From positions 8,519 to 15,263 of the forward strand of contig DEHM01000010.1 of the NCBI GenBank assembly GCA_002351925.1: DNA of 6,745 nt. Reading direction: 5' to 3'. The DNA is from Bacteroidales bacterium UBA2800 (GTDB taxonomy: Bacteria; Bacteroidota; Bacteroidia; Bacteroidales; Paludibacteraceae). Positions within the stretch are counted from its first letter, which is position 1. Each line of letters opens with the position of its first letter. A program made the translations under genes and the position numbers. Below the pieces are notes generated by a model. The model was not told the DNA's origin, did not search any database, and was given only the letters and a program-made list of their open reading frames with translations. Below, piece after piece: positions 1 to 5,585 of this stretch.

Positions 1-18
1 ATAGATTGCAGGTTTCAT
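1..18 (-). CDS. Start of an unidentified minus-strand gene (partial)
   Basis: Only the first six codons are in the window (MKPAIY, reading leftward from the ATG at 18-16); the rest lies beyond the left edge, so the product cannot be named. The start is supported by a GGAGG ribosome binding site at 31-27 with an 8-nt spacer, which is unusual here because the other genes have no Shine-Dalgarno sequence. Upstream are a leader of about 88 nt and a sigma-54-type promoter at 118-133, so this is likely a conditionally expressed gene needing RpoN and an activator ATPase. It runs in the same direction as the 463-residue gene upstream (stop at 221) but has its own promoter. Confidence 0.5.
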
Positions 19-26
19 AATTTTGT

Positions 27-31
27 CCTCC
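27..31 (-). promoter_or_regulatory. Strong Shine-Dalgarno site GGAGG
   Basis: The minus strand reads GGAGGACAAAATTATG, placing GGAGG 8 nt before the ATG at 18. Bacteroidales genes often lack such a motif, and the amylase, frdC and 463-residue genes here do. It therefore fixes the start of the left-edge gene and suggests that its translation can be controlled by masking this site. Confidence 0.6.
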
Positions 32-38
32 AAATTTA

Positions 39-55
39 GTTAAACATTGTTTAAC
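39..55 (-). promoter_or_regulatory. Leader hairpin just upstream of the GGAGG site
   Basis: GTTAAAC (39-45) and GTTTAAC (49-55) form a perfect 7-bp inverted repeat around a 3-nt loop. The hairpin ends 7 nt before the GGAGG site of the left-edge gene. On the minus strand it also contains a tiny reading frame, ATG TTT AAC TAA (47-36), which stops just before the ribosome binding site. The stem is AT-rich and weak, so a regulatory role is inference. Confidence 0.4.
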
Positions 56-56
56 G

Positions 57-100
57 TAGCTTGCGTAGTTTACGTTGTTGGCGTAGTATGCGTAATTGCG
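57..100 (-). repeat. Imperfect 9-bp tandem array in the leader
   Basis: Five consecutive units read, on the plus strand, TAGCTTGCG (57-65), TAGTTTACG (66-74), TTGTTGGCG (75-83), TAGTATGCG (84-92) and a shortened TAATTGCG (93-100). On the minus strand the consensus is CGCAAACTA. The array fills most of the inferred 5' leader between the sigma-54 start point (about 106) and the leader hairpin. The units are diverged, so the array is not a freshly expanded repeat. Confidence 0.7.
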
Positions 101-117
101 TTTTCACCCTAACAAAG

Positions 118-133
118 GCAAATTATGTGCCAA
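118..133 (-). promoter_or_regulatory. Sigma-54 (RpoN) -24/-12 promoter
   Basis: The minus strand reads TTGGCACATAATTTGC. This matches the sigma-54 consensus TGGCAC-N5-TTGC at all ten defined positions, with GG (131-130) and GC (119-118) exactly 10 nt apart. Transcription would start near 106 and run left into the gene starting at 18. Sigma-54 promoters depend on an activator ATPase bound upstream, and three related repeats lie just upstream at 146-199. Confidence 0.72.
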
Positions 134-213
134 CCCCAAAATCCCTGCCAATATGTCCATCTTTCGTGCCAAATTGTCCACCCTCTGCCAATTTGTCCAG
201 CTGTAGGGGTTGG
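130..213. repeat. Inverted repeat bracketing the phased sites
   Basis: CCAACCCC (130-137) and GGGGTTGG (206-213) are perfect 8-bp inverted copies 68 bp apart that enclose the three 14-bp repeats. The left arm overlaps the -24 element of the sigma-54 promoter. It may mark the ends of a regulatory cassette or be chance. Confidence 0.35.
146..199 (-). promoter_or_regulatory. Three phased 14-bp repeats, possible activator sites
   Basis: TGCCAATATGTCCA (146-159), TGCCAAATTGTCCA (167-180) and TGCCAATTTGTCCA (186-199) differ from one another at only one or two positions. Their starts are 21 and 19 bp apart, about two helical turns, so all three face the same side of the DNA. On the minus strand each reads TGGACA-NN-TTGGCA, upstream of and aligned with the sigma-54 promoter; centres are about 47, 67 and 86 bp before the inferred start. 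A weaker match sharing AATTGTCC (231-238) sits a further 40 bp away, across the stop of the neighbouring gene. Binding by an RpoN activator is inferred from arrangement only. Confidence 0.6.
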
Positions 214-220
214 TTGGGGG

Positions 221-1612
221 TTATTTCACTAATTGTCCGGTGAGGGTGTAGGTCTTGTCGCCGCGGAGGATGAGGATCTGGCCATCTTTGAGAAATTTCT
301 GATTGATGATTTCTGATTTTTGATTTTCGATGGCTTGCGGTTCCTTTTCCGGGCGCTCGTACTGCGCGTCCGAACGGACGTCCTGCACACCCGGTTTGCC
401 CAGGTAATAGGGGTTGGCGTTGTTGTTGAGCAACAGTCCCTGTACCTTAATCTGTTGGCCGATCAGTTCGGGATTGTCCTTCACATTGAGCGCTGCGCGC
501 GCATTGCCGCGGATCTCCACGGTGACATACTTGGCTTCATTCGTCTCGTCGGGCTTAGCGGCCAGGACGAGCGAGAGCGTGTCGGTATAAGAGATGCCGT
601 CGTACATGTCCTGATACCGCTTCACGCCTCCGATGACATAGCCTGTAACCCAATAATAGGTCTTCGTCCAGACCGTTCCTTTGTTGGCCGCCAAGAGGAT
701 GACATCCGCACAGGTATAAGGATCGGGTTTGGTTCCGGCTCCCTGCAGATTAAGCGTACCCACTTCGAGTTGCAAGGTGATACGTTTCTCGACCTGCTGT
801 TGGGTCTTGTTGTCCTTTCCGCGGAGGTAGAGATAGCAGCCATGCATATCGCCAGCCGAAGCTCCGGGCAGACAAGTGACGGTGAGTTCACCTCCCGTGG
901 CCGGTAAGGAAGCGGTACTGAGCTGGAACAAATCGGGTTCTCCTTCCGCGAGCGTAGCGGAGATAGTGCCGGTGAGGTTCGCTCCCTCGACATGCAGCAC
1001 GCGTTGCATAGCCGTGTAGTTGCGGCCTACAAATCCGAAGTCGACGGAACTGCCTTCGAGGGTACGGATAGCCCCGTCCGTGGGATCCGCCGGACGCACA
1101 CAGACGTCATCCAAGAAGAAACGGTGTTTGTAGAGCGAAGAGAACGTGATTTGAATGCCGCTTGTGATATCAGCGATACGGATAGTGACCGTTCTCCATT
1201 GATGTTGTTTGAGTTCGAAGGCACACGAATCGTTAGTCTGTCCGCCCTGGATAGCGACATAGAAGAGCGAATCGCCTTCCCACGGGGCGACGCGGAAAGA
1301 GAGGACCGCTTCGCCTTCGCACGCGATGAAGGGTGTCTGGGCAGAACCTTGTTTGGTAGACGTACCCACTTTGAGGCACTGGTAGGCGCCGTTGCAATAG
1401 GTGAAGGTCCACTCGGGTGCGTCCTGGTAGATCACCTGCGCCTTGGCGATATCGCCGCCCCAGAGGTTGTCGTTACCTCCGGTGTAGCCGTAGTTCTCGT
1501 CTTCTTCGTCGAAACAGCGACTGAAGCCCTCGTAGTAGATAGGTGTCATTTCAGCCTTTACGGCCATCATTCCGGCCATTGCGGCCAACAGGAAAGTAAA
1601 TATCTTTTTCAT
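221..1612 (-). CDS. Secreted protein with DUF6359-like OB-fold and C-terminal tail, unknown function
   Basis: A 463-residue exported protein of no known activity. Residues 1-20 are a typical signal peptide (MKK, hydrophobic core, cleavage after VKA). Residues 21-175 look like a beta-sandwich of the kind seen in Bacteroidota surface proteins. About 185-285 resemble an Ig/BACON-like module. About 290-412 resemble the OB-fold family DUF6359 (GAGTKPDPYTCADVILLA, then WVTGYVIGGV, ARAALNVKDN and YYLGKPGVQDV). A linker at 428-440 is encoded by a 14-bp tandem repeat, and the end (DGQILILRGDKTYTLTGQ then LVK) resembles a sorting-type tail. The ATG at 1612 is chosen for the signal peptide. There is no Shine-Dalgarno sequence and no nearby promoter; the stop of the hydrolase remnant is 25 nt upstream, so it was probably co-transcribed from the promoter at 1963-1994. 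Domain names are from recall. Confidence 0.82.
   Translation of the reverse strand: MKKIFTFLLAAMAGMMAVKAEMTPIYYEGFSRCFDEEDENYGYTGGNDNLWGGDIAKAQVIYQDAPEWTFTYCNGAYQCLKVGTSTKQGSAQTPFIACEGEAVLSFRVAPWEGDSLFYVAIQGGQTNDSCAFELKQHQWRTVTIRIADITSGIQITFSSLYKHRFFLDDVCVRPADPTDGAIRTLEGSSVDFGFVGRNYTAMQRVLHVEGANLTGTISATLAEGEPDLFQLSTASLPATGGELTVTCLPGASAGDMHGCYLYLRGKDNKTQQQVEKRITLQLEVGTLNLQGAGTKPDPYTCADVILLAANKGTVWTKTYYWVTGYVIGGVKRYQDMYDGISYTDTLSLVLAAKPDETNEAKYVTVEIRGNARAALNVKDNPELIGQQIKVQGLLLNNNANPYYLGKPGVQDVRSDAQYERPEKEPQAIENQKSEIINQKFLKDGQILILRGDKTYTLTGQLVK
296..331 (-). repeat. 14-bp tandem repeat inside the coding sequence
   Basis: On the plus strand TTTCTGATTGATGA (296-309) is followed directly by TTTCTGATTTTTGA (310-323), 12 of 14 bases identical, then by a partial degenerate third unit (TTTTCGAT, 324-331). 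The period is not a multiple of three, so each unit encodes different residues. It makes the polar linker (IENQKSEIINQKF) between the OB-fold and the C-terminal tail. Confidence 0.65.
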
Positions 1613-1637
1613 ATGAATAGTGTTTTTTGCGTGTTTT

Positions 1638-1927
1638 TTACCAATTGCTCAGGTCGTCGGTCATGACGTGGAGGATGAAGTAGGTGGCGGAGTTGAGGTG
1701 CGTGCCGGTGAGGGAGGTGGTGTCGAGGACGGCCTGCTGCACCCCGTTGTTCTGCAGCCACTGGTACATCTGCAGTGAGTTCTCCGGCGCGACGAGATCG
1801 TCGTTGAGCGAGTGGTAGAGCTTCACGTCGGTGTCGGCGTCGGGTGTCCAATTGCCGGTGAAGCGCATCTGGTCGACATAGCCGAGTATATACTCCGTTT
1901 TTGCCCGCAAAAGATTTTTCTTTTCAT
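1638..1927 (-). pseudogene. Internally deleted alpha/beta-hydrolase gene, C-terminal remnant
   Basis: The frame ending at the TAA at 1638 encodes what looks like the C-terminal end of a secreted alpha/beta-hydrolase (lipase or S9-type peptidase-like). LYHSLNDDLVAPENS fits the strand carrying the catalytic Asp and GTHLNSATYF fits the catalytic His segment, ending LSNW. The nucleophile serine and most of the fold are absent. The only in-frame ATG in the conserved part (1868) would give 76 residues. A good minus-strand promoter sits at 1963-1994, and the first ATG after it (1927, MKRKIF..., like a signal-peptide start) is in another frame and stops after 34 codons. Promoter and both ends thus survive while the middle, perhaps about 1 kb, is gone, with a scar near 1885-1915. 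A chimeric assembly join is the alternative. Confidence 0.6.
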
Positions 1928-1940
1928 TCGTTGTTTGTTT

Positions 1941-1970
1941 TAACTTTGCACGCTTCAGCCTGCAAAGGTA
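1941..1970. promoter_or_regulatory. Two facing -7 boxes in an inverted repeat
   Basis: TAACTTTGCA (1941-1950, plus) faces TACCTTTGCA (1970-1961, minus) across 10 nt. The shared core is a perfect 7-bp inverted repeat, CTTTGCA (1944-1950) and TGCAAAG (1961-1967). Only the minus box has a -33 partner at the right distance. The plus box may be a weak convergent promoter, or the dyad may be a binding site or RNA hairpin. Confidence 0.4.
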
Positions 1971-1994
1971 CTGCTTTTTTGTGACATGTGCAAA
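1963..1994 (-). promoter_or_regulatory. Bacteroidota-type promoter for the hydrolase remnant unit
   Basis: The minus strand has TTTG (1994-1991), a 20-nt spacer and TACCTTTG (1970-1963), matching the Bacteroides -33/-7 pattern. Transcription would start near 1956 and run left through the hydrolase remnant and probably the 463-residue gene, whose start lies about 345 bp downstream and has no visible promoter of its own. Confidence 0.6.
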
Positions 1995-2042
1995 AAAAAA
2001 CTTTATTTTCTTATCCAACGGAACGATTATTTGCCCATTCTC

Positions 2043-2073
2043 TTGCGTATGTCAAAAAATTGTTGTAGTTTTG
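2043..2073 (+). promoter_or_regulatory. Promoter of the amylase gene
   Basis: TTG (2043-2045), 20 nt and TAGTTTTG (2066-2073) fit the Bacteroidota -33/-7 promoter. The -7 box ends 20 nt before the ATG at 2094, giving a very short A-rich leader without a Shine-Dalgarno sequence. Because the promoter lies inside the open frame that extends upstream to 1986, it rules out earlier in-frame starts. GTTTT (2068-2072) and AAAAC (2080-2084) make a small dyad over the likely start point. Confidence 0.68.
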
Positions 2074-2093
2074 CAGTCGAAAACAAGAAAACC

Positions 2094-4637
2094 ATGAAAA
2101 AGCTATTTCTTCTCTCCCTGAGCATGCTGGCGGCGATGTGTGTGTCGGCCGCGACGTTCTATCCTTCGCGAACGGATTTTCGTGACGAACAGATCTATTT
2201 CCTATTGCCTACGCGTTTTTATGACGGTGATCCGACCAACAACACGCAGTGTTGGGACAACCAGTCGAAGAACGCGGGTGACCCGGCTTGGCGTGGCGAT
2301 TTCAAGGGTCTGATAGAGAAGATGGATTATATCAAGGCGCTGGGCTTTACGGCGATATGGATCACGCCTATTGTGGAGAATGCGTCGGGCTATGACTATC
2401 ACGGCTATCACGCGTCGGATTTCTCGAAGGTGGACCATCGGCATGAGTCGGAAGGCGTGAGTTTTCAGACCGTGATTGACGAGGCGCACAGCAGAGGAAT
2501 GAAGATTATTCTGGACATCGTCATCAACCATACGGGTAACTTTGGCGAAGGCAATCTGTGCAAACTGTTTGAGCGCGACTGGAGTGCCGACCAGAGTTCG
2601 AGTGACGACTGTCTGGTACCCATCACACAGACAGACGGCGGTAAGTTGCCGGACAACTACCAATCGCTCGCGAGTTCGCAGCAGTACTCGGCGCGGTTGA
2701 GCCAGATGAAGAACACGACGGGCGTCAACTACGACACGCATAACTACTGGCATCACTACGGCAACTTCAACTGGGACGAGCCGAACCGGTGGTTTGCACA
2801 GATAGCGGGCGACTGCGTGGACCTGAACACCGAGAATCCGGCGGTATACAACTACCTGATACAGTGCTACACGACGTTTATCAATATGGGCGTGGACGGC
2901 TTTCGTATCGACACGGGCGGTCATATCCCTCGCCTGACATTCAACAAGGCGTTTATCCCGGCTTTTGCGGCAGCGGGAGAGGCTGCGAAAAACAAACGCG
3001 GCGGCACACCGTTCTATATGTTCGCGGAGGTGTGTGCGCGCTACAGCAGTATTCTCTATCGCGAGCACGCGAACCTCTCGCCTTTCTATTACACCTGGGC
3101 GGAGTCGAGAAACTACGCGTGGGACAACGACCCGAGTTCGTGGGATAACCTCGTGGAGATGGAAGGGTCGACGTGTACCTCGCATGTGAACTGGCAGTCG
3201 TGCTGGCAGCAGGCAGAAGATGATTTCGGCGGTTTGTCGGGTCAGCCCACTTCGCAGAACGCGCTGCTCAGCGGCAATACGTACCACACGCCGGACTACA
3301 GTCAGGCTTCGGGTCTGCACGTGATTGATTTTCCGGTGCATTGGAACTTCGCCAGTGCCGCACAGGCCTGGAACATCGCCAAGCCACAGAACGACAAATA
3401 CTATAACGACGCGACATGGAACGTGGTATATGTGGACTCGCACGACTACGCGCCGGACGAGGTGCAGTTTAACCGTTTCTCGAAGCCTCAGAGCACGTGG
3501 GCGGAGAACCTGAGTCTGATGTTCACCCACCGCGGTATACCGTGTCTGTTCTACGGTTCGGAGGTGGAGTTTCAGAAAGGCAAACGGATAGACGAGGGCA
3601 CGAATATCGCGCTGAAGGAGTCGGGCCGTGCCTATTTCGGCGGGTACATAAAGGGAACTATCCAGACGACAGATTTTGCGGAATACAGCCAGGCGACAGG
3701 CAATCTGGCAACGTCGCTCTCGCACCCGCTGGCGCAACATATACAGCGTCTGAGTAAGATTCGTATGGCTGTTCCGGCGCTGCGTAAAGGACAGTATTCG
3801 GTAGAAGGCTGTTCGGGTTCGTTCGCCTTCAAGCGCCGTTATACGGACGAGACGACCGACAGCTATGCGCTGGTGTGCATCAGCGGCAATGCGACGTTCA
3901 CAAATATTCCGAACGGCACGTATACCGATTGCGTGACGGGCGATGTGAAAAACGTGACGAACGGCAGCCTGTCGGCAAGTTGCTCGGGCAAAGGCAACCT
4001 GCGTGTGTACGTGCTGACGACCGACTTGACCCCTGCGCCGGGCAAGATAGGCGAGGACGGCAAGTATATCTACACCTCGACGGCCAGGAATATACCTGAC
4101 CCGACCTGGGATGGCACGGAGATGGAGCTGACCGATGACCCGGGTAATACGGGTGGCGAGACGACAGAGCCCGTAGCACCTTGTTTGACGAATGCGGACG
4201 AGCGGGCGGTGTTCTTCACCAAGTCGAGTGATTTCGGAAACACGATCAACTGCTATATATGGCACACGGGCACCGGCAGCACGGTGCAGGTCTGCGGAGG
4301 TTGGCCGGGTAAGAAAGCGACGGCGCTGGGTAACGACACCTATAAGTTCGTTGTGCCGCAGGAGGCCAAAGAGATAGATAACACATGGATGATTATCTGG
4401 AACGACGGCAGCGGCAATCAGACGCAGGACCTGAAGTTCAGGAACCAGTATCTCTACACCGGCGCTAGCAAAGGGGCTATTCAGGCGAAGGAGCAGATAA
4501 CGGCTATCTGTGAGACGACGGAGGATATAGAGACCATCGAAGGGCGGACGCAGAACCGCAAGATGGTGATAGACGGCGTGCTGTATATCGTGCTTCCGGA
4601 CGGAACAATGTTCGACATGCGCGGCGTGAGAAAATAA
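2094..4637 (+). CDS. Secreted GH13 alpha-amylase with CBM26-like starch-binding module
   Basis: An 847-residue exported enzyme that should hydrolyse alpha-1,4-glucosidic bonds of starch outside the cytoplasm. Residues 1-19/20 are a signal peptide cleaved at VSA-A; the cysteine at 16 lacks a lipobox, so it is probably not a lipoprotein. The GH13 barrel spans about 28-560 with all four signature regions intact: DIVINH (141-146), GFRID (nucleophile D273), FAEV (acid/base E312) and VDSHD (H450, D451). A beta-rich C-domain covers about 567-643, then a linker. A CBM26-like module follows at about 698-790 (CYIWHTG, GGWPGK, MIIWNDGSGNQTQDLKF). The last 21 residues (DGVLYIVLPDGTMFDMRG then VRK) resemble the tail of the 463-residue protein. 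The start at 2094 is fixed by the signal peptide and the promoter just upstream. It has its own promoter and is divergent from the hydrolase remnant. Exact linkage specificity cannot be read from sequence. Confidence 0.93.
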   Translation: MKKLFLLSLSMLAAMCVSAATFYPSRTDFRDEQIYFLLPTRFYDGDPTNNTQCWDNQSKNAGDPAWRGDFKGLIEKMDYIKALGFTAIWITPIVENASGYDYHGYHASDFSKVDHRHESEGVSFQTVIDEAHSRGMKIILDIVINHTGNFGEGNLCKLFERDWSADQSSSDDCLVPITQTDGGKLPDNYQSLASSQQYSARLSQMKNTTGVNYDTHNYWHHYGNFNWDEPNRWFAQIAGDCVDLNTENPAVYNYLIQCYTTFINMGVDGFRIDTGGHIPRLTFNKAFIPAFAAAGEAAKNKRGGTPFYMFAEVCARYSSILYREHANLSPFYYTWAESRNYAWDNDPSSWDNLVEMEGSTCTSHVNWQSCWQQAEDDFGGLSGQPTSQNALLSGNTYHTPDYSQASGLHVIDFPVHWNFASAAQAWNIAKPQNDKYYNDATWNVVYVDSHDYAPDEVQFNRFSKPQSTWAENLSLMFTHRGIPCLFYGSEVEFQKGKRIDEGTNIALKESGRAYFGGYIKGTIQTTDFAEYSQATGNLATSLSHPLAQHIQRLSKIRMAVPALRKGQYSVEGCSGSFAFKRRYTDETTDSYALVCISGNATFTNIPNGTYTDCVTGDVKNVTNGSLSASCSGKGNLRVYVLTTDLTPAPGKIGEDGKYIYTSTARNIPDPTWDGTEMELTDDPGNTGGETTEPVAPCLTNADERAVFFTKSSDFGNTINCYIWHTGTGSTVQVCGGWPGKKATALGNDTYKFVVPQEAKEIDNTWMIIWNDGSGNQTQDLKFRNQYLYTGASKGAIQAKEQITAICETTEDIETIEGRTQNRKMVIDGVLYIVLPDGTMFDMRGVRK

Positions 4638-4640
4638 GAT

Positions 4641-4683
4641 CGGCGTGGGTGATTTCGGCCCTCCCGCAAGCGGGTTCCCGCCG
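4641..4683 (+). terminator. Hairpin after the amylase gene, possible terminator
   Basis: Beginning 4 nt after the amylase stop, outer arms CGGC-GGG (4641-4649, with a 2-nt bulge) and CCCGCCG (4677-4683) enclose an inner stem CCCG (4663-4666) and CGGG (4671-4674) with loop CAAG. The structure is GC-rich and well placed, but no T-tract follows, so it may act as an mRNA 3' stabiliser or a non-classical terminator. A second small stem, TCGCT (4717-4721) with AGCGA (4728-4732), lies downstream. Confidence 0.45.
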
Positions 4684-4750
4684 AGATTAGTTCTTAGCCG
4701 CAAGGGCACGATTATCTCGCTTAGTTGAGCGAACAACAACGCTTTCCCGC

Positions 4751-4777
4751 TAAAAATTTAAATAAATTTAATTTTTA
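4751..4777. repeat. AT-only near-palindrome between the amylase and frd units
   Basis: This 27-bp stretch contains only A and T. Its ends, TAAAAAT (4751-4757) and ATTTTTA (4771-4777), are perfect inverted copies. It lies just upstream of the frd -33 element (4789), where it could act as an AT-rich UP-like element, or as the T-rich end of a terminator for the amylase transcript. Its function is not shown by the sequence. Confidence 0.4.
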
Positions 4778-4788
4778 TCGTTAAATCC

Positions 4789-4819
4789 TTGTATATTCCA
4801 AATATTTTTAGTAATTTTG
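4789..4819 (+). promoter_or_regulatory. Promoter of the frd operon
   Basis: TTG (4789-4791), 20 nt and TAATTTTG (4812-4819) match the Bacteroidota -33/-7 promoter. Transcription would start near 4826, giving a leader of about 56 nt, A/T-rich and without a Shine-Dalgarno sequence, before the ATG at 4882. Confidence 0.7.
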
Positions 4820-4830
4820 CGCCGCAAAAT
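4814..4830. promoter_or_regulatory. 17-bp palindrome over the frd -7 box and start point
   Basis: ATTTTGCG (4814-4821), a central C, then CGCAAAAT (4823-4830) form a perfect 8-bp inverted repeat. It covers the last six bases of the -7 box and the expected transcription start, a position where a bound repressor would block initiation. A shorter sequence of the same form, TTTTGCCCGCAAAA, occurs at 1899-1912. Operator function is inference; some bases overlap the promoter consensus. Confidence 0.45.
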
Positions 4831-4881
4831 ATGGGAAACACAAATTCATACTAAATAACTAATAAAAATTCAACAATCTCT

Positions 4882-5571
4882 ATGTGGTTAAAAGACTCTT
4901 CTATCGGCCGTAAGTTCGTCATGAGCTTGAGTGGCCTTGCGTTGGTCTTGTTCCTGATTTTCCACGGCTGTATGAACCTGGCCGTGGTATTTTCGGAAGA
5001 GGCCTACAACATGATTTGTCATTTGCTGGGAGCAAACTGGTACGCGCTGATTGGTACGCTGGGTTTGGCCTTCCTGGTATTGGTACATTTCTGCTATGCC
5101 TTGTATCTGACCATCCAAAACCGTGCGGCTCGTGGTAACGACCGTTATGCAGTGACCGGTAAGAAAGAAGGCGTAGAATGGGAATCGGAGAACATGCTCG
5201 TGCTGGGCTTCTGTGTGCTTGGTTTCCTGGTACTGCACCTCTACAACTTCTGGTTTAAGATGCAGTTTGCTGAGGTGACGGGTATCGAGACCGGTATGTT
5301 TGACCCGCAGAACGGTGCGGCTTATGTGAAGGCCTTGTTTACAGAGCCTTGCTGCGGACAGATCTACTGCGTGTTGTACCTGGTATGGCTCTGCGCATTG
5401 TGGTTCCACCTGAATCACGGTGTATGGTCGGCTCTGCACACGCTGGGCTGGAACAACCTGGTATGGATGAAACGTATCAAAGTGATCGGTTGCATCGTAG
5501 CTACGCTGGCTGTTCTGCCGTTCGCTATCGTTGTTTTGTATTACTTCGGCATGGGTCTAGCTATGCTCTAA
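4882..5571 (+). CDS. frdC: Fumarate reductase/succinate dehydrogenase cytochrome b subunit
   Basis: A 229-residue integral membrane subunit that anchors the complex, binds heme b and passes electrons between menaquinone and the FrdAB catalytic subunits. Five hydrophobic segments are visible, at about 14-34, 52-77, 105-125, 158-178 and 199-226, as in single-subunit diheme b-type anchors. Histidines in or near the segments, H28 (FHGCMNL), H69 (LVHFCYA), H119 (LHLYNFW) and H176 or H179 (WFHLNHGVWS), are the likely heme ligands; H28 and H69 match the spacing of the Bacillus subtilis type. Length is normal for the family. It is first in the operon, with frdA starting 14 nt after its stop. In Bacteroidales this complex normally works as fumarate reductase; the names sdhC and frdC are both used, and direction of catalysis cannot be read from sequence. 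Confidence 0.93.
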   Translation: MWLKDSSIGRKFVMSLSGLALVLFLIFHGCMNLAVVFSEEAYNMICHLLGANWYALIGTLGLAFLVLVHFCYALYLTIQNRAARGNDRYAVTGKKEGVEWESENMLVLGFCVLGFLVLHLYNFWFKMQFAEVTGIETGMFDPQNGAAYVKALFTEPCCGQIYCVLYLVWLCALWFHLNHGVWSALHTLGWNNLVWMKRIKVIGCIVATLAVLPFAIVVLYYFGMGLAML

Positions 5572-5585
5572 AATGATTTACGACT

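Noticed and set aside
167..186. Second sigma-54 promoter from TTGGCACG within the middle repeat
   Set aside because: The -24 half is good, but there is no GC 10 nt after the GG (the -12 position reads GG), so the site is not a complete promoter.
146..199. Repeats considered as a CRISPR array
   Set aside because: Units are only 14 bp with 5-7 bp between them and sequence variation within the units; no leader or cas gene is visible.
61..243. 60-codon plus-strand frame
   Set aside because: It is made of the 9-bp array and the phased 14-bp repeats, with no promoter or domain; better explained as regulatory DNA of the minus-strand gene.
320..1666. Plus-strand frames of 195 and 224 codons across the 463-residue gene
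   Set aside because: They lie antisense to a gene with a signal peptide and recognisable domains, and have compositionally biased translations without motifs.
1986..2093. Upstream in-frame start for the amylase (36 extra residues)
   Set aside because: The -7 box at 2066-2073 lies inside this stretch, and the ATG at 2094 begins a typical signal peptide; the extra residues would bury it.
2202..4739. 845-codon open frame on the minus strand, antisense to the amylase
   Set aside because: It overlaps the amylase almost entirely. The amylase has a signal peptide, intact GH13 catalytic motifs and a promoter; the antisense translation is Arg/Val-rich with no recognisable domain, as expected from the complement of a GC-rich codon pattern. 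Its start falls in the intergenic hairpin region without a promoter.
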